A stretch of DNA of 64,000 nucleotides from Theristus sp. LFF4_11 (lineage: Eukaryota > Nematoda > Chromadorea > Monhysterida > Xyalidae): the NCBI GenBank assembly GCA_030248135.1, contig JASANC010005240.1:1-64000 (forward strand), in the 5' to 3' direction. Positions within the stretch are counted from its first letter, which is position 1. Each line of letters starts with the position of its first letter. Shown piece by piece: positions 23,601-35,590 of the stretch. Under the pieces are notes generated by a model, which worked only from the letters and a program-made list of their open reading frames with translations, was not told where the DNA came from and searched no databases. The position numbers and the translations under genes were made by a program.

Positions 23601-26600
23601 TCAATTCGGCTCACTGATTGGTCCCCATATGTTTTGCAGTTCGACGGTGACTGGTGTCGCCATTCGACGTTTGTATGATTCAAAAATTCAACGAACCACC
23701 AAGATTGGCTTCATCGTTTTTATTGTCAACCCACACAAGCACACGTTTTATTCGTTAACAGCTGATTTGCTGCACTTGTTTGATTCGCGCTAATTGCCAA
23801 AATTTGTGTGATTCAGCCAATTAACAATCGGGTCATCATTTCAGTTGGACATAGAATTCTTTTGCGAGATACGATTTTTAACAAATTTCATGTTGTTGAC
23901 AACAACAGCAATCTAGGGCCGCTTTCTCATTTTACTTGCTTCTGCAGTTTCTGTTTTTATTATTCTTACTTTTTGCTCTGTTTTTTCATGTGCTTGCTTG
24001 TATCGATTGTGAAATGAATGGTTTGCGCTGAATTTTAGTATTTGAACTTCGCGCTTCGCTTGCCTAGAAAACTAGCTGATTGGCTAAATAACCCTGGTGT
24101 GCACCAATAAAAAGTGTGTTTGTTTTGCACCGCTGTATTTGTTGTTTTTTGTCGATGTCTGTGTTTAGTGTGTGTTTGTCATTCGTTTTTTTGCGTCTTA
24201 TGATGTTCTCCATGCGTGAAGTGCCGTGTTGTGTCGTCTAGTTGGTACGGCTGGTTTTTGTTGACGTTGTAAAAAAATGTTTTGGGGTGTTGTGTGTAAT
24301 GTTATTTATCATCATCGTTACATATACTTACAGGTTTATTTGTTTTTAATGGCTGGGCAAAAATCTAGAAATAACAAGAAACCCCATCATATTTGTATTG
24401 AGAACTTTGATCCAATGAATTAACACAAAAAATGATCAATTCATAAATGTGAGAGAGGAATAATTATGTTCGAGTCGCAGCCAACGCTCGTGCAAGTTAT
24501 TCGGCAAGTTTTAAGATTGAATGGCTTCTCAAAATACTCCAAAAACACTGATCTCTCTTTTCAAACGCTTGCAAATTTCTCAATCCTCTGCCGATGTTCC
24601 AAACTTTTTATTCAGTCAGCTTGCTCCGGACGAACATTGGATTGAAAAGCATGATTGGAGCAAAAAGAAACCCGCCGAAAAATTCTGCACTGAATAAGAT
24701 TCAAATCGAGACAAAACATTTTTTAGTCGGGTTTGTGTCACAACATGCACTTCAAAGTCGACTAAAAAAACAATCGGAAATTAGGAGTGAGCACAACAAA
24801 TAATCAATCACAAAAAAACACAATTCCGAAAAAACCCACTGACACCAAAAATTGCAGTCTGCGCGCGGCGACGTTCAACGCGCCGGGCGCCACGACGACG
24901 ACGTCGCAGTCGGCCGATCTGACGACGACGACGACGCCGAGCGGAGCGCCACCGACGAGCGTCAACGGCGCCATCGCTGAGCACGCCGCCGACTGCCGCG
25001 AGACGACGCCGATCGACTCGGGCGCTGTCACGCAGCCGCATCGCGTCACCATCCAGGCGTTCCGTGACTCGTTGGACGTGAACTTCCAGCGGATCGCCAT
25101 CTCCGGCGAGGCCTGCTCCGGGGTGTGTGTCTGTTGGTGTTTTTTTGTTTTGGCCGCTTGCTGTGGTGCTCGCGTATTCTTGTTCTGCTTACTTCGGCAT
25201 TTGTAATCGTCAAGATTGGATTAGTGCGCAAAATGTCGGAAAGCTACGGTCGAGCGCTAAGTGCTCATTGGCTGTGCATGTGTGCGTGCGGAGTCTGTCC
25301 CTGCACAACACCGAACGCATGCATATGCGTGCACGTGATTACCAACCAATCAGTTGTTTGCCTAGAATTTTGAGTTCGATTGCAGATGGAAAACACGTGA
25401 ATGTTTCGATGGTAATCTTAATGATTGTGTCGAGACCGTAACCAGCAGCAACCGTATGCCAAAAAGTACGAAACAAACAAGATATGCTGAAAGGACACTG
25501 CTGACTTTTCACGTGGATTTTCATTCTTGGCTCTACAACACTTAGCTTCTGTTTATCCAAACGTTTCTGTCGTTTGTGCTCAAGCCCGGCGAGCCCACAG
25601 TGCTTACAGTTGTTCAGTACTGTCTTTCTCGTTGATGGTTTCAATTTCAGTCAGTTTCAATTTCCAATCCAAGTCAACTCAGATCGATTTTCGCGTTTTT
25701 TACCTCAATTTTTACAATATTTTAGGTGCCCCTGTCGGATTTGCAAGAAGCGGCCGAGGAGCTGGTGGAGGCGCTGAAGGTTCGCAAACGCTACACCTCG
25801 CGCATCGGTCACAACTTTCCAGTAACCACCGAGAAATTCCTCACCGGCGAATACCCGCAGCACTTGCCGCCGCCCAAGATCAGAAATCCGTCCATTGGTG
25901 CGTTTGCAGTTCTTGATCTTTTCTGTTTTACTGAACCACCAATTCGCTGCAATCGATGCGTCTGAAACGGGCTAGATGTTGAAGTTGAATATGACGATTT
26001 TCGGGAGTACACACTCTTAAGTGGATATTTTGATTGGTTGATGGCAGTATGGGATATATAGCCAATTGAAGAGCAGCAAAAACTCCGACTTCAAATCAAA
26101 TTCTTGCCGCTGCGCTTTTTTATCTCGGGCAAGTGGCACAGAACTATAATTCGATCATAGCGAACAGAATCCAAGCCCATTTCGCGCGCGCGTCTGCCGA
26201 CACACGCCCCTGGGGGCGGCCCTCGAACCGCAGCGCACCAACAAGCAAGACACGTGCGGGCTCGTGGGCCTCGGGGCGCCGCCGCTGAAATAGCGGCGCC
26301 CTTGCACGGGCCTCCAATCCCCGGTTATTTCTGCACAAATAAACCTTTGGAAACGCGGTCAATGCTGGAATTTGGTGCGCTTTCTGTTGCCTGTGGTTTC
26401 TCCCGTCTCCCCAGCCGCGCGCAAGGCATGCGCCGGGTGCGGCTGCGGCGCGGGTTGTACCTGCTGGTGGTGTATACTCGGCCGTGGCTTTGCTCGCGGA
26501 TTGGGCGGGCATCGCGACTGCGGACTAATGCCCGGCCTACCGCTCGCCACCCCGCCTCCACCCACCACTCCTTTGGTGAAGGCTGCAAAAAGACACCCCC

Positions 26601-29600
26601 GAAAAACAACACTTGGCCTGCATGGTTACTCGCCTGCACATTCACCCGCCACAACGAACTACTTCATTCAATCTATTGTTAACTTTTTCGTTTTGTCTTT
26701 TGCAGCTGTCGTTCCGTTAGCCGCCGCCGTTGGGCCCCCCCCCAGTGACAACCCTTCTAATCAAACCATCATTTTACCATGCCCCGTTCCATCGTTCCCC
26801 TGGACTGTGGTCCCTGGACGGCGAGACGCAGGGCGGCGCGCCCGCAGCCCCCACACACCCCGCCGCCCCCCGTCCCGACTTAGGTACGTGCGCGTCGCTC
26901 ACACACCACACCACAAAGGTCTCAACGGCTCCGCGGCCGGGCCCGCCCCGCCCCCCCCGCGGCCCCCGAGCCCGGGGGACACCGGGGGCCACGGGTCGGG
27001 GCGGGGGGCCGCGCCGGGGGGCGGGCGCGCCGCCGGCCAGCCGGCACAGACTGCGGGGCCCGGGGCAGGGCGCGGCCCCCGTGCGCCGGCGGCAGGGAAG
27101 AGCGGGCCTGTCACGCCGCGTGGCCTCGCGCGCCGCGGCGCCGCCGCCCCGCCGCGCCGTACACAGGTCGTGCCCGGCATTCAAGAGTTCCACATTGACC
27201 GCGACGAGTTCATCCGTGACAGCGAACGCCTGCACGACATGATGGCGCATGGGCCGCTGTAAGTGCGCTGCTACGTCAGAGCCTTCCTGCTCGTAGTGCT
27301 AATGTGATGCTCTGCTACGTAGTGTATGTTGATGTGTGCTACGTCAGTGCCTCAATCGTTGATGCTCTGCTACGTCAGTGCCTCAATCGTTGGTGCTCTG
27401 CTTACCATCACAGTCCGACGTTCAATAAATGCACTTGTCTATCGCCGTTTTTGTGGAATCACAAGCACGGTATGCGGTGCACCACCCGCAGTCGATGTCG
27501 ACTGACAACTAACAATCGCTTAGTGAACGTCTAAACTACGATTACGTAGCCAGTTGGTTTTCAACGTTTCCAGCAAAAGCTTCTGCTTCCGTCGTCTCAG
27601 CTATCTGCAGCATCGCTTCCAGTTGCATGTGCTGTTGAACGAAATGAGCGAGCTGGCCGAGCAGAAATGCGTGCCACACCGCGATTTCTACAATATTCGC
27701 AAGGTCTGCTGTTATTGTTGGATATTTTTGTGTTCAACTTCATCGTTGTTGTTGTTGTTGGGATTTTAGGCGATGTTTTTAGCCAGGGCTAACCCAGAGA
27801 ATCGTACAGAACGCCATTGAGTAAAGCGCCTATCGAGTTTTGGCAAATGTACTTTTGCGGCCCAAGAGATAGCGGCCTGGACGATTGCGGCCGAAGCGTA
27901 GCGGCCTGAAGGATTGCGGCCTGGACGATTGCGGCCGAAGCGTAGCGGCCTGAAGGATTGCGGCCTGGATGATTGCGGCCGAAGCATAGCGGCCTGGACG
28001 ATAGCGGCCTGGACGATAGCGGCCTGAACGATAGCGGCCTGGGACGATTGCGGCCTGGGACGATTGCGGCCTAAGACGATTGCGGCCCGGGACGATTGCG
28101 GCCCGGGACGATTGCGGCCCGGGACGATTGCGGCCTGGGACGATTGCGGCCCGCAAAGTTTTCATGCTTTGTCACCTTTCCAGGTCAATTTCTATCTGTC
28201 TAGAAAATTTGCTCCAGCCATCTATATCGCCCCCCCAACACCCCTGCTCTGGAACAACAATGGTTTAAGCCATCGTCGTCATCGTGTCTGCTGCGTTTGC
28301 GTCGAATCGATCGTTGATATTTGCGCCAATATTTGCGCCGCTGTTAGCAATAAAATAAAATTGAATTGAATGGAAATTGAACTGAAATGGAATTGAATTG
28401 AAATGAATTGTTGTTGTTTGTTGTCCGAATCCCTATGTTTGAAAATCCAAGATTCTGGAGGTTTGATTTGAAACAAATGCTGTGGGTGGGGTTAAGGTTG
28501 TTAAACAAAAATCGAAATTTTTTATGTGATTAAAAAATTCCGATTAAAAAAATTCGAAATTTTTCCTCTAATATGCTCTGAAAACCTTAATTTTGGCACA
28601 ATTTGAAAGTTCAACAATTTTTTTTTGATATTACCTCGTAAAACCGTCAGTAGTCGATTTTGGACCGTTTTGTCGACTGATTTTAGGCTTCGACATCTTC
28701 GGCGATGAGTTTGAGCGTTCCACAGCTTGGCTTACATTTCCGATGCAGATAAGGTGACAATTCGCCTTGCAATCTGATTTCTGAGCGTCCGAGCTGCTCC
28801 GTTTGCAAGCGCCACGTTGTCTGGTTGCTGTTTCTGTCCTGTCGTCGCGCCATCATCAGAATTGATCGAATTTCAACCCGGTATGTGTGTTTTCACTTGA
28901 GCTGGAGACAATTAGTGACGTTTTGGGGGTCAAAACACAAGAAGAGGCATGGTAACGATTTGGAAAAGGGGTAAATGAGGTCACCTAAACAAAATCTGAA
29001 TAGTTTTCGGGAGTCATTCGGGAGGCGCTTGCACATCAAATGTGGTTCTTCGAACTCCCTGGTTGATTCAGCACAACTTTAATTTCTGAATTTTTTTCAA
29101 TTTAAAAATGACGACTTTTGTTTTTTTCAACAACCCTAGGTAAGCCTGAGGACTCGAGACAAAAAAGATTTTCAGATATCTAGATATTTTCCTCCGAAAA
29201 TACAGTTTTTTTAATTTTTAATGGGAATTTTTTGTTGGTTTAATTTTAAGTAATTAATTGGTAGTTTAAAACTTTAATAACCAATTAAACAAAAAAAGGC
29301 TCAGATGAAATATAGCTCTGCTCGGCGACAAGGAAAGTTGAACATGGAAGATTTCGATTTGGGGTTCTAAGAAAAACATAATTACTAGTCAATAAACAAA
29401 AAACAACTTTTTTGAAAAAAAATATTGAAAACTCGTGTGCGAGAATAACATAACCAGTTGCGTGCGACAAAGACAATGACAACGCTTTAAAATTTCGTGG
29501 GCCGCAATCGTCCCAGGCCGCAATCGTCCCAGGCCGCAATTGTCCCGGGCCGCAATCGCCCCGGGCCGCAATCGTCCCGGGCCGCAATCGTCACCGGGCC

Positions 29601-32600
29601 GCAATCGTCCCAGGCCGCAATCCTTCAGGCCGCAGTCGTCCAGGCCGCAATCCTTCAGGCCGCAATCGTCCTAGGCCGCAATCCTTCAGGCCGCAATCCT
29701 TCAGGCCGCAATGCTTCGGCCGCAATGCTTCGGCCGCTATCTAATGGGCCGCAATCGAACGCACGCCCATGTCATGTCGCATTATTGCGCGAAAATCGAT
29801 TACGCTATGGACTGAACGAAGAACGCCCAAACTTTTGTCATATTATGATGAACAATACTTGAATGGGACCGTTTGCTGTCCGCTTGCTACAGGTGGACAC
29901 GCACGTGCATGCGGCGAGCGGCATGAACCAGAAGCACCTGTTGCGTTTCATCAAGAAAATGATCAAGACACAAGGCAACGAGGTCGTCTGCTACAAGGAC
30001 GCCAAGCCGATGACGATGACGGACGTGTTTCGATCGTTGAACATCACTTCGTATGACCTGTCCGTTGACATGCTGGACGTGCACGCGGTTGGTGCATTTC
30101 TGTCGGTCAAGGCCCGTTCATACTGACGTACAATGCACGGCACGTCACGGCACGTCACGGCACGTCTTCGTTCATAGTGCAAAAAACGAGCAGTATGGCC
30201 CCGTCTTGTTTCAGGATTTGCACCTGTTCATGCAGACGTACGTCGACGTCTGCATACGTCTGTGGTCAGTTCTATAAAAGTGAATAGTGTTTGAAAAGTG
30301 AACATTTTTTACTCCAGGGTGTTCCAAAAGTTTGTCTTTGAGAAATTCTGGAAAAATAATCGAGACATGAGCTTCAAAGACAAAGTTTTGCGTGGAAATT
30401 AGAAATATCAATCCAATCAGTGGGAAACTTCGGTCAAAGATGAACTTGTGGTTCAAGTATTCAACCGGAATTTGTCAATGTCTAAATTTTGGGACACCCT
30501 GGAGTAGAACTATTCATTTTTTATAGAACTGACCACTTGTATGAACGGGCCTTTACGCGTCGGGCCCATTTCTGTGCATGTCCTTCACCGACGCTGAAAC
30601 AGCGGTTTACATTCATAATGGGAAACAGCAATCATTCAAATCAGTTCTTCATCGAATGCGCTCATTCATGTTGCGGCAAGCTCCGGCTGCGCGTTAACAT
30701 GATGGGCCTTTGCTTTTACTTTTCATTTAGATACATGGAGAACCATCCGTTAACATGAATTTGCCAAAAGGAGAAGACAAAGCGGAAGACAACAAGACAT
30801 GAAAGACACCCAGGCAGTGTTAGATTCTGACGCTCTGCTGCCGATGCACACTGTTCACTTAGAAAATAACAAAAAAGAAGAATTTATGACCAAAACGACG
30901 TTAATTTTTGTTCTTCAGGATCGAAACACGTTCCACCGCTTCGATAAGTTCAACAGCAAATACAATCCGGTTGGCGAGAGCATCCTACGCGAGATTTTCA
31001 TCAAATGTGATAACGCCGTCGGTGGCAAATATTTTGCTCATGTGCTCAAGGTTTGTATTATTTGTTTTGTTATGTTTTTGACAGAAAGAGTCACTATTTT
31101 CATGGCACTAACAACTGACATGGGGGTGGGTTGGGGGTAGTTGCCAACAAATGTTGTGATAGACATCGAAAACTATTATGAATTGGCAACTTGTGGTCGA
31201 ATTTTCCGTCACACAGAAACTGGATCATCTCATGAAAAAGTCTGATCATGATGCTCAGCTGCATTCCTCCTGAACTGATCTTCGTTTTCCTTTTCTCAGG
31301 AAGTCTGTGCCGACTTGGAAGAGTCAAAGTACCAGCATGCCGAGTACCGTTTATCGATCTATGGAAACAGTCGAAACGAGTGGGACAAACTGGCGAAATG
31401 GGCACTGACACACGATGTCTGGTCACCGAATGTTCGCTGGCTTGTTCAGATACCACGTTTATAGTAAGTTCGTGATATTGTTTGGTTTTACGTTTTGATT
31501 CATGGTATCCCATTGAAAAGGAAGGACGTTTCGTGCACGATGGCAGGGAGGTTCACTGCACACTCACCTAGCCACTCCAAAAACACTAAATCACACATGG
31601 TGATGTCAATTAATGGCATTCATTAACATTAACGACGCCAATGACAGAATCACCTGCTGTAGACTATAGTGCCAATAGTTCCTTTCGTAATTGGTAGCTC
31701 CAGCAAGTCCATCAGGGGTGATTTTCGTAAATTCCAGCACACTGTTGTGTTCTCGTTTTCAGCGACGTCTACCGCAGCAAAGGCATGGTGAAGAACTTCC
31801 AAGAGATTCTCGAGAACGTGTTCATGCCATTGTTTGAGGCGACCAACGAGCCCGGGAAGCACAAGGATCTCAATAAATTCTTGCAATGCGTATGTCGCAC
31901 AACACATCGCCGATAGGTTTTTTGCCGCTTCGGACTCGACTTCCGAATGAGACAATGAGTTGTTGTGAAGTCGATAAACAACCAAAACCAATTGTTACAC
32001 TGCATTCATGAAGCGGTATATCGTTTCGCGTCTATACTCGCGACGAAATATGCTGCTTCGTGAGTGCCGTTCTATTCTGGTATAAAGCGTGCACTTAATA
32101 GATAAAGACTCCAGGTTTGTATCGACCTCACGAAAAGCAACGCTGTAGCGTTTCAGATGCTCCAGAAAAAACAAAAAATCCCACTGGCGCTCCGTGCAGG
32201 TGTCCGGCCTGGACAGCGTCGACGACGAGTCCAAACCGGAGAACACGCAGTTCCTGTGGTCGTCGCCGACGCCCGACCGTTGGACGGGTGCCGAGAATCC
32301 GCCGTACTCCTACTACCTGTACTACATGTACGCGAATCTGTGCAAGTTGAACGCGTTTCGACGCGCGCGCGCCATGAGCACGCTGAACCTGCGGCCGCAC
32401 GCCGGCGAGGCCGGCTCCGTCAGTCATCTCGTCACCGGCTACTTGACTGCGGACAGCATCGCGCACGGCCTCATGCTGCGCAAGGTTCGCGCGTTGCCCG
32501 CACGCTTGCCATTTAGCATCTCTGGTTTTGGTGTCGACACTCAATATACAGCTTCCCATGTATGACGCGCGAATTCAATAATGCTAATGTGAACCGAGGC

Positions 32601-33768
32601 CCCTGAAAGCGGTCAGGTCCCTTAGTCTGTTTTGAATCGGCACATAACGATGGAAACTAGTTTCCTTGTCACGCCCACTAGAAATAAACTCAAAAAATTG
32701 TGTTAGACTGCATGACTGAAAACTGGACCCCAGACCCCAGGTGATCAAGATTGCCGTTTTGCATGCAGGTGCCCGTCCTCCAATACCTGTACTATCTGAC
32801 TCAAATCGGCCTCGCAATGTCACCATTGAGCAACAATTCACTCTTCCTCAACTACCACCGAAACCCGTTGCCGGACTTCTTGATGAAAGGACTCAACGTC
32901 AGTCTGTCAACCGATGACCCATTGCAGTTTCACTTCACCAAGGTATGGAATTGGTTTTAAAGAATTTGCTATTTAAGCTGAGCTCAAATGACATAGCCGA
33001 TTTGCTGAATTTCATTGGGCTCTTTTGCCCGTTGCCACCCACCACAGGCGTACCGAGTGTAACTCAAATCGAAACACGTTCAGAACAAAAAATGTTTAAC
33101 AACTTTCTATCTGCGAACCTAAATTATCCACACAGGAACCTTTGATGGAAGAATACAGCATTGCGGCGCAAGTGTGGAAGTTGAGCCCGAGCGATATGTG
33201 CGAGATTGCGCGAAACAGCATTCTCCAGAGCGGGTTTGAGAATGCGGTAAGTGATGCGAGTGACGGTTAGGTTAAGCGGGGCATTTTTTGATGAATTTTG
33301 CATATTTTCATCACATGCATATTTCTGTGGATGGCTGAAACTGTGATCATGCAAGTAACTCAAAAAAGTAACTTTGCTGACCTTTGGTGGTGTAGTATGA
33401 CGACATGACGAATGTATAACCATGGTGGGTGACTTATCGTTAGCATTCAACCACCAGAGCATTTATATTCATGAGCGACAACGTGTTTTTTTGGAGAGCT
33501 TCCGTCTCACTCTGTTTGGTGTGCTTCCCGTAATTCGGAACGTTCGCTTGAAAATGCGCTCTGAATTCAGGTGAAAGTGCACTGGCTCGGCCCGGCCTAC
33601 CTGGAGGAGGGCGTCAGCGGCAACGACATGTCACGAACGAACGTGCCCGACATTCGTGTGTCGTATCGACACGAGACGATGGTGAACGAGTTGTCGACGA
33701 TCTTCACGCCCATACAACGCCAGCAGAGTTGGGCGGCAGCGGCGGCGACCGCCAACAAAACGGTGTGA
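20699..33768 (+). CDS. AMPD2: AMP deaminase 2
   Basis: Cytosolic enzyme that deaminates AMP to IMP in the purine nucleotide cycle. Exons: 20699-20908, 24858-25122, 25726-25897, 27167-27258, 27574-27703, 29893-30087, 30919-31050, 31300-31463, 31763-31889, 32200-32484, 32769-32942, 33136-33246, 33571-33768 (TGA). Phases match from 27167 onward. The first exon carries [15 protein letters not shown], an AMPD2-type N-terminal motif. [13 protein letters not shown] and the RDFYNIRK segment are AMPD signatures. DTHVHA supplies the HxH metal ligands, [10 protein letters not shown] and LRPHAGEAG follow, and [19 protein letters not shown] holds the catalytic Asp pair. Two gaps remain: the phase between the first two exons does not fit, and the exon covering the segment after RNPSI (25898-27166) was not found with certainty. 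The N terminus may lie further upstream. Confidence 0.93.
20909..24857. other. Large AMPD2 intron
   Basis: T-rich sequence with many short spurious ORFs. It contains family F pieces (about 21000-21145 and 22003-22194), a family G-like inverted pair near 23540-23600, and no recognisable exon. A small missing exon is implied by the phase mismatch of the flanking exons, but I could not locate it. Confidence 0.5.
22003..22194. mobile_element. MITE family F, full copy
   Basis: About 190 bp with ends AGGTCTGCGACTCAATGC and GCATTGAGTCTCGAGACC. The interior contains CCCGCGTCATGCATGAAAC, shared with 1385-1570 and 43910-44113. Non-coding. Confidence 0.7.
26150..27166. other. Unusually GC-rich AMPD2 intron region
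   Basis: 26160-26330 and especially 26930-27166 are extremely rich in G+C, while flanking introns are AT-rich. The 27167 exon follows a normal ACACAG acceptor. A possible exon encoding the missing AMPD segment starts after CTCCCCAG at about 26416 (frame contains GMRRVR...LVVYTRP, vaguely like the human GLRMVRGVVHVYT block), but the match is weak. Long ORFs across the GC-rich part are compositional. Confidence 0.5.
27734..27850 (-). repeat. SINE 3' portion, minus strand
   Basis: Reverse complement of the SINE body: GTTGTTGTTGTTGGGATTTT, then TTAGCCAGGGCTAACCCAGA, then ATTGAGTAAAGCGCC. The tRNA-like head is missing, replaced by the start of the minisatellite-ended element at 27854. Confidence 0.78.
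27854..29756. mobile_element. Element with inverted minisatellite ends
   Basis: 27854-28155 is an array of about 15-16-bp units such as GCGGCCTGGGACGATT. 29497-29756 is the same array in the opposite orientation. The outermost sequences match in inverse: TTGCGGCCCAAGAGATAGCG against CGCTATCTAATGGGCCGCAA. This makes a 1.9-kb transposon-like unit with subterminal repeat arrays. Inside are the right end of a hAT family A element (about 28190-28262) and a family B element (28493-29138). No transposase ORF, no clear target duplication. It lies wholly in the AMPD2 intron 27704-29892. Confidence 0.75.
28493..29138. mobile_element. hAT-like MITE family B, diverged copy
   Basis: Ends TAAGGTTGTTAAACAAAAAT and CAACAACCCTA; the interior aligns with 12303-13038 but is shorter and more diverged. 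No matching 8-bp duplication. Nested in the minisatellite-ended element. Confidence 0.75.
30109..30553. mobile_element. MITE with AAGGCCCGTT termini
   Basis: Terminal inverted repeats AAGGCCCGTTCATAC and GTATGAACGGGCCTT bound a 445-bp element in the AMPD2 intron 30088-30918. The left interior carries GGCACGTCACGGCACGTCAC, the same sequence style as the arrays at 7545, 44864 and 49080. The right part (30310-30500) is different, containing an inverted CCAGGGTGTTCCAAAA / TTTTGGGACACCCTGGA pair. Confidence 0.72.
32005..32070. mobile_element. Small palindromic element family H
   Basis: ATTCATGAAGCGGTATATCG and a complementary arm ending ATGCTGCTTCGTGAGTGCC flank a short centre. Intronic in AMPD2. 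Confidence 0.5.
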
Positions 33769-35590
33769 TTCGGGAAAAAATATAGAAAGTTTCGTGAAAT
33801 GTTCTTGGGAGAACGAAATGTTTGTCAGAATGCCGAGCGAATTTGTGTTCTTATGGTGTAATTGATGTTGGCCAAGTGGATCGTTCTGTGAAGAACGATA
33901 GATTTATTTATAAGGGTTAAAGAGAAGGTGTATGTTCATCGCGGTAGCTGGATAAATCTTTCTGTGTAAAACGATATAATCATGAAGTTTAAATGATGAG
34001 TTACAGCGTGCAAGCACTGTTTCTTGCGGTTTCGCCTGGTAGGAAAAGAGTATCTTTTTTATGGTGTAATTTACTGATTGGATGAATCGTCTATGAAGAA
34101 GGAGATCTGTGGGGAATTTAAGAAGATATTTGGTTCTTAATTCATGTGATTTTTTGTGGCGTTCCAGGAAGAACTGTGCTTTATATCTGGTGATGTTTTA
34201 GGCTTTTCCTGGAATGATTAGAGGGTTGGTGGTTTTTGTGATTTGTTTTTGGGTGATTTGGCATTGATTTTAGTGTCAAGTGTTATACTGTCTTGTTTTG
34301 GTTGTACAAAAAACGCTTGACTTGTTTGTAAAAATGCTTTTCTTTGCGTTTGCTTGAGTGGCAGAAAATCGAGATTTACTCATCGGCTTTTTTTAATGTT
34401 GGTCTTCGACAACGCACAACGTACCTTCTAAGAAACTGTGTTTCGAGTTTTCGTTCAAAACACGAAACATTTTCAACCGAGCCTATTATTCAACCCCATA
34501 ATTTTGCACAACTGTTGTTCGTATTCTGCCTGCTTTGATTTTTCATTTTGACTGTCGCATTCTATTTTCTGGACTTTCAATCCGAACTTTATGGGTGAAT
34601 TTTGACAAATTGGTTTTTTCTTTTCACAGATGATGTGGTATTGTCTTTTTTCGAACTTGGGTCATTGGGAACAAATAGCAACGCAATGATAATGCACGCT
34701 TCCTTGTGTTTGTGTGTGTTTGTTGATTTCGGTTATGTCCATTTAACCGCTGGTCACACACAAACTATAGTGGTGTCCAACGGTAAGTTTTGCACAAAAT
34801 ATAATTGAACTTGCTCTCTTCACATTTTTTGATGAACTTGAATCGCTATTTATGTGGTTTTGTTTTGAAGAATAAAAAACTGTGGTGCTGTGTGTTTTTG
34901 TGGTCGTCATTGTTTAAAAAAAATCCGTTTTTTTGTGAATATCCCACAGCGTTTTCCTAGTCCGAAAATTCCGTGACAAATTTTGCATTACTCTCATTTT
35001 GTTTGTATTGCTCACATTTCCTCCGTCAATAAATTTGCCTAATCCATCCATTCTTTGCTTCAGTCAATAAGTACTGTACTTGTTTCAGTTATAAATAATT
35101 TCCAACATTTTTGCACGTTTTATTTTCCAAGTGAGTTGTTGTTGAGCACACCATCTCCGTTATAAACAACGCAAAATGTTACTTGATTTTCAGAATTTGC
35201 AACATATTTTAGTTGCAATAAAAGCTGTGTTCATTGGACAATCTACTGTTTTTCTCTAATTTATTCATTGCTTGCTTTGGAACGATTGAGTGCCATTTTC
35301 TGTGATTTAAAAATATCCCGTTTTCTGAGTGTGCATGATTCAAGCGTCGTCATTGATTGGCGGTTTTACATTGTGCCGTACTTCACTATTATTTTGTCAA
35401 CGGTGTTCTCTTGCGTGATGCTTTGTGAGAAGAGAAAGGTAATAAATAATTCAATGAAATTGACAAACTGGTGGCAGCTTTGAAACTTTAAGTTGACAAA
35501 GTCGGTCTTCATGCAAACAGGACTTTGCTAATTTCACCGTGATTTGGTGAGAGAGAGCCAGCTTTTTTAGAATCTGGACCACAACACTTA
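33769..35590. other. AMPD2 3' UTR and intergenic region
   Basis: T-rich, with no convincing coding exon. AATAAA-type polyadenylation candidates occur near 34872 and 35217. The short ORF 35268-35483 contains a hydrophobic stretch but lies outside the phase-consistent GT92 model. Confidence 0.5.

Noticed and set aside
22617..24017. Plus-strand hydrophobic ORFs in the large AMPD2 intron
   Set aside because: T-rich composition gives Phe/Leu-rich translations in several frames, with no domains and no phase-compatible splice sites.
26372..27262. 296-codon ORF across the GC-rich AMPD2 region
   Set aside because: It crosses a real exon (27167-27258) and its splice acceptor; the length is a by-product of extreme GC content, with low-complexity Pro/Gly/Arg translation upstream.
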